A stretch of 64,000 bases of DNA from Candidatus Roizmanbacteria bacterium (GTDB lineage: Bacteria > Patescibacteriota > Microgenomatia > UBA1406 > GWC2-37-13): NCBI GenBank assembly GCA_012798265.1, contig JAAZNM010000005.1, forward strand, positions 1 to 64,000. Reading direction: 5' to 3'. Under the pieces are notes generated by a model. That model was given only the letters and a program-made list of their open reading frames with translations. It had not been told where the DNA came from and did no database searches. How positions within the stretch are numbered: position 1 is the first letter of the stretch; every line of letters starts with the position of its first letter. Both the position numbers and the translations under genes were made by a program. This document shows positions 49,983 to 58,599 of the stretch, in pieces.

Positions 49983-50340
49983 TATATGAAACTAACCCAA
50001 GGTTTGAGGAATAAGGTCGGGGGAAGCGGTAGTTTTTATTCTTCCAACTTTGGGTTTTTTGTGTCTTAACGGGCTTATCAGCTCGAAGAGTAAACGACAA
50101 AAGAATCGTTTGCTCCTTGGGCTAATACCCCAAGATTATCCCCTAACGAGGAGACGGAGATAGCTTTCGCCATCCTCACGGGATAAAAAGTGATGAGGAG
50201 TCGCTTATCCGATAGCAGGATAAGAAAAAAAGACAAATCATCCTTGCCCGACGAAGCTTTTGGCTTCAACGGACAAGTCCTACTAGCTTAAAAAGCAAAG
50301 TAGGGGCACCTTGAAAATTTGGGTTTAGGTAAAAAATACT
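49983..50340 (+). ncRNA. Candidate structured RNA, multi-hairpin
   Basis: Seven helices can be read by eye. The terminal stem pairs CTAACCCAA (49992-50000) with TTGGGTTTAG (50319-50328), continued by AAGGT with ACCTT. Inner hairpins are GAGTAAACGA/TCGTTTGCTC (50088-50115), CTTGGG/CCCAAG (50116-50134), TTATCCC/GGGATAA (50136-50186, enclosing GAGGA/TCCTC), CTTATCC/GGATAAG (50204-50224), CTTG-CCG-GAAGC with GCTTC-CGG-CAAG (50243-50277) and CCTACT/AGTAGG (50279-50304). The 5' strand can also pair with CTTTGGGTT (50048-50056), just ahead of six Ts, forming an attenuator-like alternative. No match to tmRNA, RNase P or SRP RNA was recognised. Confidence 0.6.
49986..50069 (+). CDS. 27-codon leaderless ORF (possible leader peptide)
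   Basis: ATG at 49986 is 3 nt past the predicted transcription start and the frame ends with TAA at 50067-50069. It encodes MKLTQGLRNKVGGSGSFYSS plus NFGFFVS. The frame runs through both arms of the AACCCAAG/CTTTGGGTT attenuator-like hairpin, so ribosome movement could choose between RNA folds. It could equally be chance. Confidence 0.35.
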   Translation: MKLTQGLRNKVGGSGSFYSSNFGFFVS

Positions 50341-50477
50341 TCCTTTCTTTCCGAAAAGAAAAGCTTATAAAGTTATAGAAATATAATTTTAAAAGGGCTT
50401 TTTCAAGTAGGGAAAGATTGGTTTTGCACTCTGAGGAGGAAAACTTCATCTTCACGGTGCAAGATCAATTTTTTAAA

Positions 50478-50495
50478 AAGAAAGGAGGTGATTGA
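50478..50495 (+). promoter_or_regulatory. Extended Shine-Dalgarno sequence
   Basis: AAGAAAGGAGGTGATTGA is complementary to the 16S rRNA 3' end over about 14 nt. The only frame it would serve is a 7-codon one (TTG at 50493 to TGA at 50516). A second copy, GAAAGGAGGTGAT, lies at 51311-51323 after the GC-rich gene. The stretch 50341-50477 holds an AT-rich spacer and a TTGCAC/GTGCAA hairpin (50424-50462). Confidence 0.55.
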
Positions 50496-50622
50496 ATAAG
50501 AATATACACAACTGAATAGGGTGTTTCCTTAAGGAGTCGTACTCCCCACCCAACCGCAAGGTAAAGCTCGCAAGCAGAAGGAAAAAATGAAAAGAACAAA
50601 TCTAACAAAAAAGAGGTGTGAC

Positions 50623-51294
50623 ATGACTTGGTTAATGAATAACTGGAAATGGTTGATCGTACTAGCCGTACTTGGCCTTGCAACGTTTTGTTGCTGTGGC
50701 CCCGTAGCTCTCGGTGCAGTTGGTGGCGGAACGTGGTTCTTGAAACCCGACACGTCTGTTGTTGAGACTGTTGTGGTCGAAAAGCCTGTCGAGGTTATTA
50801 AGACGGTGGAAGTCGTTAAGACAGTCTTAGTACCTGCCGATACCCCTGTTCCGGCTCATACGCCCGAAGCACCCGCCCCAGTCGTGAAGACTGATATCAA
50901 CACCCTGGACTACCAGGATGATGATGCTGACGGCTGTGCGGCTTCGACCCACCCTGACGATTTTCCGGCGTGCTGGCTCCAGAAAGTGCAAGATGGATAT
51001 GTTTCCCCGTCTAATGCCATCAAAGCGATTCAACAACTCGCTGCCCGAAACAACATTCCGACCTTTGACAACTGGACCAGTCTGAATGCGGATCCGCATG
51101 CATCCATGCTTGTATGGTGCCCTGCCGGTGATGGAACTTTCATCCCCGACACTGCGCGACCGCTCGAAGACCCTCGCCTGGAAAAACGCTGGCACAACAC
51201 AGTTGGCATCATTCAGCCGCATCCTGCGTCTGACCCCGCTGCCATTCGCACTGTGACGTGTCCGAGCCATGGTTGGGCTGTACCACTCAAGTAA
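50623..51294 (+). CDS. GC-rich membrane-anchored exported protein, unknown
   Basis: A 223-aa protein with one N-terminal hydrophobic segment (about residues 8-32, with a CCC cluster), then a Val/Glu/Lys repeat stretch (VVEKPVEVIKTVEVVKTV). A Pro/Ala linker and a C-terminal domain with six cysteines or so, including DADGCAAS, FPACW, LVWCPAG and VTCPSHGW, follow. Family not recognised. AGAGGTGT 5 nt upstream supports the ATG at 50623; one at 50587, preceded by GAAGGAAA, is also possible. GC content (about 53-55% in sampled blocks against about 40% in sampled neighbours) and CTG/CGC/GCG-type codons set it apart, suggesting transfer. Confidence 0.68.
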   Translation: MTWLMNNWKWLIVLAVLGLATFCCCGPVALGAVGGGTWFLKPDTSVVETVVVEKPVEVIKTVEVVKTVLVPADTPVPAHTPEAPAPVVKTDINTLDYQDDDADGCAASTHPDDFPACWLQKVQDGYVSPSNAIKAIQQLAARNNIPTFDNWTSLNADPHASMLVWCPAGDGTFIPDTARPLEDPRLEKRWHNTVGIIQPHPASDPAAIRTVTCPSHGWAVPLK

Positions 51295-51310
51295 CCCTTT
51301 CTCAAGAAAG

Positions 51311-51554
51311 GAAAGGAGGTGATAGGCATAACTGCTAAATCACAACCTAAACCCAATAAAGATGGGATATCGCGGATGTTGCCGCAACCAATAGGTTGCT
51401 ATCGCAACAAGGACCCGTCAAGATATGTGGAGTTGAGCCTGGATTTGGTTATTGATTGCTTACGCAATCTTAGCTTCACGCTAACCAATCCAATACAACA
51501 CTCCCATATCTTTCCCTATCTGGATAATTTTAAATTATTCTGAGAGGTAAGGAT
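51311..51554 (+). ncRNA. Structured leader of the glycosyltransferase operon
   Basis: It begins with GAAAGGAGGTGAT and contains CCTAAACCCAA (51345-51355), complementary to TTGGGTTTAGG at 50319-50329. Next are alternating arms GTTGC, GCAACC, GGTTGC, GCAAC (51378-51408) that can form mutually exclusive hairpins. A three-way junction follows: AAGATATG-GGAG with CTCC-CATATCTT (51420-51512), GGATT-GGTT with AACC-AATCC, and two inner hairpins GATTGC/GCAATC and AGC/GCT. The next start codon (51555) has its own GAGAGGTAAGG ribosome site. Confidence 0.55.
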
Positions 51555-52466
51555 ATGAAAAACAAAAATAAAAACAATCGGCCGTTGGTATCGGTAGTCA
51601 TACCGGTCTATAATGGTGCTTCCTATCTGGAAGAAGCTGTCGACTCGGTACTTAAAAGTACCTATAAAAATTATGAAATATTGCTTATCAACGACGGCTC
51701 CAAAGATACCAGCAAGGAACTTTGCCGAAGCCTTGAGAAGAAATATAAAAAAGTCCGTTTTCACTCGTTTGCCAAAAACAGGGGTTTGGGTCGGGTATTG
51801 AACTACGCTTTAAAATATGCCAAAGGCAAATATATCTGCCGCATCAACCAAGACGACACCATGTCGCCGGACCGCATCCAAAGACAGGTAGAGTTCATGA
51901 CTTCCCATCCCGAAGTCACCCTCCTCGGATCGTGGCTCATGGTAAAAGACGAAAACGGAGACAGGCGTATCAACAAATTTCTCCAAAACGACAAGGATAT
52001 TAAAAAAACCTGGTTAAAACTCAGTCCCGTCTGGGATGCCGCCGTCATGTATTCGCGTAAAACCGCGCTTAAAGTCGGCGGTTATGACCAAAGTTATTGG
52101 CCGGCCGACGATCTGCACATGTGGTATCGTCTGGGCGCGGTCGGCAAAATCGCCAATATCCAACTGCCGTTGACGACTATTAAGTTCCATGCGGGAGCGA
52201 CCTCCCTCAAACACCACAGAAAACATATGCTGGCCACTTACCGAGCCCACCGTTTTGCCCATAAACATATCCAAAGAGCTACCCTATTCACCCAGATATT
52301 CTGGATCGGTCAGTTGGTCGCCGGATATCTGTTTTCCGCCAGATTTAACTGGTTCGTTTACCGGTTGATCAAAACCTTGGTTATCTACCGACCGGCTCTA
52401 AAAAAGGGCAAAAACACAGGAAAAAATATCGTTTATAGGCTACACTCAAAGTATGCGTCCATTTGA
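51555..52466 (+). CDS. Family 2 glycosyltransferase
   Basis: A 303-aa GT-A enzyme. Donor-site motifs are VSVVIPVYNGASYLEEAVDS at the N-terminus, INDGSKDTSKE near residue 50 and the DxD-like INQDDTMSPDRI near 98. The acceptor-side WPADDLHMWYRLGAVGKI (ED-like motif) is near 180. No long membrane domain is present. It is preceded by a Shine-Dalgarno sequence rather than a leaderless start. Its end overlaps the giant membrane protein by 14 bp. Confidence 0.9.
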   Translation: MKNKNKNNRPLVSVVIPVYNGASYLEEAVDSVLKSTYKNYEILLINDGSKDTSKELCRSLEKKYKKVRFHSFAKNRGLGRVLNYALKYAKGKYICRINQDDTMSPDRIQRQVEFMTSHPEVTLLGSWLMVKDENGDRRINKFLQNDKDIKKTWLKLSPVWDAAVMYSRKTALKVGGYDQSYWPADDLHMWYRLGAVGKIANIQLPLTTIKFHAGATSLKHHRKHMLATYRAHRFAHKHIQRATLFTQIFWIGQLVAGYLFSARFNWFVYRLIKTLVIYRPALKKGKNTGKNIVYRLHSKYASI

Positions 52467-55400
52467 TAATTTTGGCAAGAAAGTCATAGATCTTTTCCAC
52501 CGCAGACCTGGCCTTGTCCTGTTGATCTGTCTGCTGATTCCAATAACCTTCGGCATCGTCAAACCCGATTTTTTTCTAATCGGGTGGGATAATTTTTCCT
52601 CATACCTTAACCCGTCGAACAACCTATGGAATACGCTGTTTTCCGCCTGGCGGGAACATCGAGGTTTAGGCGTACCGTCGGATGCCGAGATAAACGACAT
52701 CTTCCGCCAACTTTTTTGCCTGTTAATCTCTTTTTTTGGCGGCAAAAAAATTGCCGACCAGCTGTATATGGTATTTATGCTTTGGGGAGGAATCTTGGGA
52801 ATGTATGTCTTGGGAAGATATATCTCCCGATATCTGCATCAGACTCCTAAAAAACAGGAGTTTTTCGGATTCGTTGCCGGTTTTTTCTACCTTTTCAATC
52901 TGAGCACTCTGGCTGTTTTTTACTTTCCGATGATTATGTATAACACCCGTTTTTTTATGTTGCCGACTTCCGTCCTGATAATATTCAGGCTTATAAACGA
53001 CCGGCAGATTTCCTTCCGTAGGTATTTGTTTTACGGTTTACTCCTTTTTGTCGGGTTTGGAGCCTATATGGTACCGACAATTTTTATTGTGTTCATGATC
53101 TTTCTCGGACTGCTGTTTTTTTTTGCCAAAAGAAAAAAAAGGGTGGCTTTGGCAATATTGTTTTTTGTCGGTTTAAATCTTTATTGGTTGTTGCCTTTCA
53201 CCAACTATACCGTCCAAAAATCCAAGATAGTGCCCCAGGCGCCGACTTTCGTCGAGATAAACGAGTCGATGATCAACAAGCCAAAATCATACTATTCTTT
53301 TGAAAAACAGGCCAAACTACGACCGAGTTTTTTTGAGTCGCAGTTTACCAACAACGAAACCCGTCTTTCCCAAGGTTTCCACGAACTGGCGTCTCTTGAC
53401 CAAAAAGGTTTAGCGAGATTAATACTCTGGGTTTTCCCAATAACTTATTTATCGGGAATAGTCTATATTTTTTTATTTCAGCGGAAACGAATTCTTTTGT
53501 GGTTTGCTTCAACCGCCTTAATTTTTCTTATATTATCTATGAAAGAATACTCCCCTTTCGGAGCCATATACGGATTTATATCAGATCATATTCCTTTTGC
53601 TAATACGATTTTTCGTTTTGGCGACACCAAGTTCCATGCGATGATCGCCTTCTCCGGATCCGTAATAAGCGCGTATCTGCTTACCCAAATACTGACGAAG
53701 GTACGAAGGGCAAGAAAACCGCCTATCAAATACCTGTCTTATCTGTCGCTTGCCTGCCTGCTGATAGTCCACCTGGTCATCTACAAAAGTTATTTCACCG
53801 GCAACTTCATCGGATTTTTCATGTACAACAAAATACCGTCCGCTTATTTTGATATGGCCGAGACTATAAACAAAGACACCGAAGCGATCCGGGTAATCCA
53901 CTTACCCATTGATACTCACGGATACTGGAAACCTTATACTTGGGGATATTTCGGTTCGTCGTTTCTCCATTTCATGATCAATAAACCGCTTTTCGACAGA
54001 ACTTTTGAGCCGGCCAGCGCCGAAAACGCCGATATCCACAGACAGATCATCAAAATCCTCAATATGGTATCAACCGTTCCGGAAGAGGAACGGCTTTCGG
54101 ACAGGGCCCATCGCTTGTATGAATTAATGCGTTCCCTGTCTGTCAAATATATTATAGATGACGGAAGCATATCGACAAACATAGATGCCCGCAACATAAG
54201 CTATTGGGGAACGATCAATTATTTTGACTCCGGGCGCCTGCTCGGGTATATGGAAAAAGAGGGACTGCTTAGGACGGTAAAACAATACGAAATATCCGGA
54301 AAAGAATATGCGGCAGACTATGCCAAACTCTATCCTTACAACAAAAAACTGACAGACGGCGATTATCCCAACCGGAAAATAAAACTGTATCAGTTGACTG
54401 ACACGGCTTTACGGATCGAACTATTGACCGAAGTTGACAAAGTCGTCTCTCAACAGGGATATCTGCCGCCAAACATAAAAAAAACGCTGGATAACCACTA
54501 TATCCAATCGACGGAATACGACAATCAAGCACTCGTCTATCCTTTCGTAAATGTCAAAAATAAAGTCCTCATCGAAAAAAACATCATGAAGATATCCGAT
54601 CCGGTCAAACTTGCATCAGGCACCTACACCATCGAAAGCAAAAACGCTAGCGGAGCGGAAAAATCATACATGATAAACGTATACGCCAAAACCGGCGATA
54701 AGACGGTAACCGTATATCTGGAAAATCCCATACTTCCAAATCCCAACAACGCCTCAAGCTTAACCGACAATAATCTAGTTTATGTGGAACTTAAACCCGA
54801 AACAAACGATTATTCTTATTTGAGTTTTGGCGATACTGTTATGCCGATTGAAAATACCCGTGACGGTCAGACCAAGTATCTGGGATCGGCAATCGTCCGA
54901 AACAGTCCCCAGACGGTCGGCCTGTTGCACGAAAAAAACCTTTATGACGTAAGCCGTAATTTGACTCAGCTGGAGCCCAATCCCCAGTGCTTTAACGATG
55001 CTTTGGAAAATCCCGTCTCAAAAATAAACGGCGACAATCAAACGATTACCATAGCCGGACAAAATGTCAGTAACTGCCTGACGACTTCTTTATCCGTGGA
55101 TACGGAAAAGATGTTTTACGGCTTGCTGGAATTTGAGGTCGTCGGGCTTAACGATAATATTCCGACTGACAAAACAGTCGATACCGGCAAACCTCTGCTC
55201 AAACAGCATCTTGACTCACTGAAATCGCCTCTTATCCTTTACGTCTGTCTCAAATTTGACGGCTCGACTACCTGTTCGAACAAACAACTCCTCTATCGGG
55301 TTTCGGAAAAAGGAGGAAAATATGCCGTTCCTGTTGACGGTAATAACTCCGGCGTCAAGAACTTTCTCATTACCTACGCGGTGAGGAACAACCAAAAACA

Positions 55401-56439
55401 AAAGTACGAAGTAAGGATATCCAATATCAAATTCAAAACATATGTTCCGGACAAATTGGAAAAAATCGATATTACTGCGCCGAGTCAGTTGAAAAAAGAG
55501 TTTTATCTGAAAAATCCCGCTAGCATCGATTTTGTTATTCCGATAGCCAAATCGCCCTACACCAATCTCGTTGACACAAACGAGGACGGAATCCTTACCG
55601 GAAACGACCCCAGCTGCAAACAGACGGATAAATACGAACTGACCAAACAAACTGAAAACGGATTACTGGAATACGTCATCGGCTGTAAAAATTACATAAA
55701 CAAAAACATTGCTTTTTCCAGCGATAACTATTATGTGTGGCAGGTGGACTACAAACATTTCGCAGGCTCGATACCGGCCATGGTCATTATGGACAAACTC
55801 AATACTTATAATTACGAGAAACTGAACCCACCCGATATCGAAGCTAATAATTATTTTTCCGTGGCTTTCCAAAAACCGGAAACGATATTCTCCGATACCG
55901 ATCGGATAAAGGACACGATCAAGCAAACAACAACATACGCCATAAACGGATATATCGAACCGCAGCCGGACCTGAAAAACAACAATAATAAAGAGTTTAT
56001 TATCGACCATTATTCCCAAAACGAAGGCCTGATTGAGGTAGACAACATGTCTCTTGTCGAACTGCCCAACTACTGGTTGGACAGCCAAATCCGTCCGTCA
56101 AACTACCGTCCTTTGCGCTTTAACGACAATTATAGGACGCTGTCTTTCGAGCGGATACTGCCTTCGCTATGGCGGGTTGACCTGGACACCGACGGAGGCG
56201 AATACCTGCTTCATTTCAACGAGCAGTATGACAACCAATGGCTTGTTTTAAACGCCCAAACGCTTTCACATACTGTCTGCGACGGTTATACCAACTGCTA
56301 TAAAATAGCGCTTCCCAAAGGAAACGCAACCTTATACATATTTTATGCACCGGAAATTCTTAGCTGGACCGGAATATTTGCCACTTTAATTGCGACAATC
56401 GGCGGATTGATAATGTTATATAATCAAAAATATGGCTAA
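52453..56439 (+). CDS. Giant GT-C-like membrane protein (1328 aa)
   Basis: The N-terminal ~450 residues contain about 12 transmembrane helices with an early acidic loop (IGWDNFSSYLNP). This fits GT-C glycosyltransferases such as the DUF3367 arabinofuranosyltransferase-like or YfhO-like groups. An external region of about 830 residues follows, with several beta-rich parts and one dockerin-like calcium loop (DTNEDGILTGNDPS). One C-terminal helix closes the chain. It would transfer sugars from a lipid carrier outside the membrane. It overlaps both neighbours (14 and 8 bp), so the three genes are translationally coupled. Confidence 0.78.
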   Translation: MRPFDNFGKKVIDLFHRRPGLVLLICLLIPITFGIVKPDFFLIGWDNFSSYLNPSNNLWNTLFSAWREHRGLGVPSDAEINDIFRQLFCLLISFFGGKKIADQLYMVFMLWGGILGMYVLGRYISRYLHQTPKKQEFFGFVAGFFYLFNLSTLAVFYFPMIMYNTRFFMLPTSVLIIFRLINDRQISFRRYLFYGLLLFVGFGAYMVPTIFIVFMIFLGLLFFFAKRKKRVALAILFFVGLNLYWLLPFTNYTVQKSKIVPQAPTFVEINESMINKPKSYYSFEKQAKLRPSFFESQFTNNETRLSQGFHELASLDQKGLARLILWVFPITYLSGIVYIFLFQRKRILLWFASTALIFLILSMKEYSPFGAIYGFISDHIPFANTIFRFGDTKFHAMIAFSGSVISAYLLTQILTKVRRARKPPIKYLSYLSLACLLIVHLVIYKSYFTGNFIGFFMYNKIPSAYFDMAETINKDTEAIRVIHLPIDTHGYWKPYTWGYFGSSFLHFMINKPLFDRTFEPASAENADIHRQIIKILNMVSTVPEEERLSDRAHRLYELMRSLSVKYIIDDGSISTNIDARNISYWGTINYFDSGRLLGYMEKEGLLRTVKQYEISGKEYAADYAKLYPYNKKLTDGDYPNRKIKLYQLTDTALRIELLTEVDKVVSQQGYLPPNIKKTLDNHYIQSTEYDNQALVYPFVNVKNKVLIEKNIMKISDPVKLASGTYTIESKNASGAEKSYMINVYAKTGDKTVTVYLENPILPNPNNASSLTDNNLVYVELKPETNDYSYLSFGDTVMPIENTRDGQTKYLGSAIVRNSPQTVGLLHEKNLYDVSRNLTQLEPNPQCFNDALENPVSKINGDNQTITIAGQNVSNCLTTSLSVDTEKMFYGLLEFEVVGLNDNIPTDKTVDTGKPLLKQHLDSLKSPLILYVCLKFDGSTTCSNKQLLYRVSEKGGKYAVPVDGNNSGVKNFLITYAVRNNQKQKYEVRISNIKFKTYVPDKLEKIDITAPSQLKKEFYLKNPASIDFVIPIAKSPYTNLVDTNEDGILTGNDPSCKQTDKYELTKQTENGLLEYVIGCKNYINKNIAFSSDNYYVWQVDYKHFAGSIPAMVIMDKLNTYNYEKLNPPDIEANNYFSVAFQKPETIFSDTDRIKDTIKQTTTYAINGYIEPQPDLKNNNNKEFIIDHYSQNEGLIEVDNMSLVELPNYWLDSQIRPSNYRPLRFNDNYRTLSFERILPSLWRVDLDTDGGEYLLHFNEQYDNQWLVLNAQTLSHTVCDGYTNCYKIALPKGNATLYIFYAPEILSWTGIFATLIATIGGLIMLYNQKYG

Positions 56440-58594
56440 CCTGTCGTTCCTCCAAATCCGCAATCCTAAAGACGACGAGACTCCGATTGAGTCAGCCACC
56501 CAGATATTCGCTTCTCTCCTGCCGCAACCGTACATTCCTTGGTACAAACGCTGGTATCTGAAACCAAAAACCTACGCCTTTGAGATATACCTTATATCCC
56601 AAACCATATATTTTTACATCACCGCTCCCAAAGAAACCGAAACCTTTGTCCAAAGCCTGGTTACTTCCTCATTTCCCCAGTCGGTCGTGAAAAAAACCAC
56701 TGATCCGATGGACATCGTCTACAAATCGAAAAATATTGATATTGCCGAAGTTACCGCCAACTCTTTTTTTTACCTGCCGCTTAAGACGTATTTTGATTTT
56801 AAGGATATCGACCCTTTATCGTCGCTTATCGGATCCCTGTCCAAACAGGAGCCGAATCTGAAGATGGCCGTCCAGATTCTCATCACTCCCGCGTCTTTTT
56901 CCTGGCAGGATCAGGCGGTCGAAGCGGCTAAACACATGGTCTACGATCCCAACGCCGCCCGTTACACCCAAAATCCCCAAAAGATGCTCATTATGAAAAA
57001 AGCCTCTTTTCAGGGAGGCAAGGTCGGGATAAGGCTGATCGCCGGATCGAACAATATTAATAATCTTATCCCCTACCTGCAAAATCTGGCCGGTACGTTT
57101 GGCAGTTTTTCCTTGGGCGAAGGCAATCAACTGGTTTTCAAAAGACGATATCTTTTTAAAGACCTTCTCAAAGAAAGAACCAAATTAAGGAAGATGCGTT
57201 ACTTTGAGCGCCGGTTCCAGGTTTTCAACTCTCAGGAGCTGGCTACCATGTGGCATCCGCCCGGTTATCTTTTGTCGGGGATAAAAAATATCGCCTGGGG
57301 CAAAACGTTATCGGGAGAACCGCCGGAAAACCTGCCTGTGGCCGATAACCTTGATGAAGAAAAAAAATCAAAGGTCAACTTTTTTGCCAAAACCGACTTT
57401 AAGAACAAGGAGACCATCTTTGGCGTCAAAGACGCCGATCGGGGCAAGCACGTATATATAATCGGTAAAACCGGCGCCGGCAAATCGACGCTTATCGCCA
57501 ATATGGCGATTGACGACATACGTAAAGACCGCGGCATCGGCATAATCGACCCACACGGCGATCTCTCCGAAACCATCCTCGATTTCATCCCAAAAAGACG
57601 GATCAACGACGTCGTTTATCTTGAACCTTTTGACCCCGACCGCCCCTTTTCCCTAAACGTCCTTGAGGTTAAAAACAAACAACAAAAAGACCTTATCGCC
57701 TCAGGCATCGTCTCCATCTTCAACAAGCTTTATAAAGACAGTTGGGGGCCGCGTCTTGAATATATCCTGAGGAACGTCATCCTCACCCTGCTTGAGGCAC
57801 CTGATACTACTCTGGCCGATGTCTTGCCGCTTCTTTCCCACAACAACTACCGGAAAAAGATCGTCGGTCATCTGACCGACCCGGTACTTGTCAACTTTTG
57901 GGAAAAAGAATACGCCAAGATGCCTGATCGGCTTAAAGCCGAGGCTATTTCTCCGATCCAAAACAAAGTCGGGCAGTTCGTCACCTCAAGGATGATAAGA
58001 AATATCATCGGCCGCACCAAGTCGACGATCGACCTGGAACAGATCATGAATGAAGGAAAGATCCTTATCCTTAATCTATCTCAAGGCAAGCTAGGTGAAG
58101 ATAATGCCGCTCTCCTCGGAGCCATGATCATTACCCAAATCCAGCTGGCGGCCATGAACCGGTCATTCGTCAAGGAAGCGCAACGGAAGGATTTTTTCCT
58201 GTATGTCGACGAGTTCCAGAACTTCGCTACCACCTCTTTCATAAAAATTCTGTCTGAGGCACGCAAATACCACCTTAGTTTGACCCTGGCTAACCAATAT
58301 ATCGATCAGCTGGAAGAAGACGTCAGCAAAGCCATATTCGGCAACGTCGGCACTCTCATATCGTTTGTCGTCGGCGCCCGCGATGCCTACATCTTAAGCA
58401 AAGAGTACGGCGAGATATATGAAGAAAATGATCTGGTCGGCCTTGGCAAACACGAGATCGTCTTGAAGCTGGCGATCGACGGAATGATGTCGGCTCCTTT
58501 CCCGGCCAAAACCCTGCCCCTTCCGACGCTAAAGAACGACAACCGGGAAAAGATAATCAGAACCTCCAAGGAAAAATATGGGAGAAAGGTGTAA
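56432..58594 (+). CDS. VirD4/HerA-like ATPase (DUF87/TraG-type)
   Basis: A 720-aa protein. The N-terminal ~300 residues are of unknown fold. The ATPase part carries Walker A IIGKTGAGKSTLIANMA near residue 345, GIGIIDPHGDLSE near 370, Walker B FFLYVDEFQNFAT near 590 and a later SLTLANQYIDQL. It resembles conjugative coupling proteins and is common in CPR genomes without a full type IV secretion system. It may pump DNA or protein, or power a pilus-like machine. No clear transmembrane helix is seen. It is coupled to the giant GT-C gene by an 8-bp overlap. Confidence 0.85.
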   Translation: MANLSFLQIRNPKDDETPIESATQIFASLLPQPYIPWYKRWYLKPKTYAFEIYLISQTIYFYITAPKETETFVQSLVTSSFPQSVVKKTTDPMDIVYKSKNIDIAEVTANSFFYLPLKTYFDFKDIDPLSSLIGSLSKQEPNLKMAVQILITPASFSWQDQAVEAAKHMVYDPNAARYTQNPQKMLIMKKASFQGGKVGIRLIAGSNNINNLIPYLQNLAGTFGSFSLGEGNQLVFKRRYLFKDLLKERTKLRKMRYFERRFQVFNSQELATMWHPPGYLLSGIKNIAWGKTLSGEPPENLPVADNLDEEKKSKVNFFAKTDFKNKETIFGVKDADRGKHVYIIGKTGAGKSTLIANMAIDDIRKDRGIGIIDPHGDLSETILDFIPKRRINDVVYLEPFDPDRPFSLNVLEVKNKQQKDLIASGIVSIFNKLYKDSWGPRLEYILRNVILTLLEAPDTTLADVLPLLSHNNYRKKIVGHLTDPVLVNFWEKEYAKMPDRLKAEAISPIQNKVGQFVTSRMIRNIIGRTKSTIDLEQIMNEGKILILNLSQGKLGEDNAALLGAMIITQIQLAAMNRSFVKEAQRKDFFLYVDEFQNFATTSFIKILSEARKYHLSLTLANQYIDQLEEDVSKAIFGNVGTLISFVVGARDAYILSKEYGEIYEENDLVGLGKHEIVLKLAIDGMMSAPFPAKTLPLPTLKNDNREKIIRTSKEKYGRKV

Positions 58595-58599
58595 ATTTT

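Noticed and set aside
49983-50340. Folded RNA as a tmRNA, because a frame ending ...GQVLLA-stop (50271-50291) looks like a tag peptide
   Set aside because: There is no tRNA-like 5'/3' domain: no GGGG start, no T-arm GGTTCGA. The tag-like frame has no resume site that I can identify.
49983-50340. Folded RNA as RNase P RNA or a group I intron
   Set aside because: The GAGGAAAGTC and ACAGAAA blocks of RNase P and a full P/Q/R/S set of group I introns are absent. Only a loose AACGAGGAGACGG resemblance to an intron R element was seen.
51319-51543. 74-codon frame starting with the GTG inside the second Shine-Dalgarno copy
   Set aside because: The start overlaps its own ribosome site and the frame runs through the alternating hairpins and three-way junction, whose pairing explains the sequence better. 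The peptide shows no domain.
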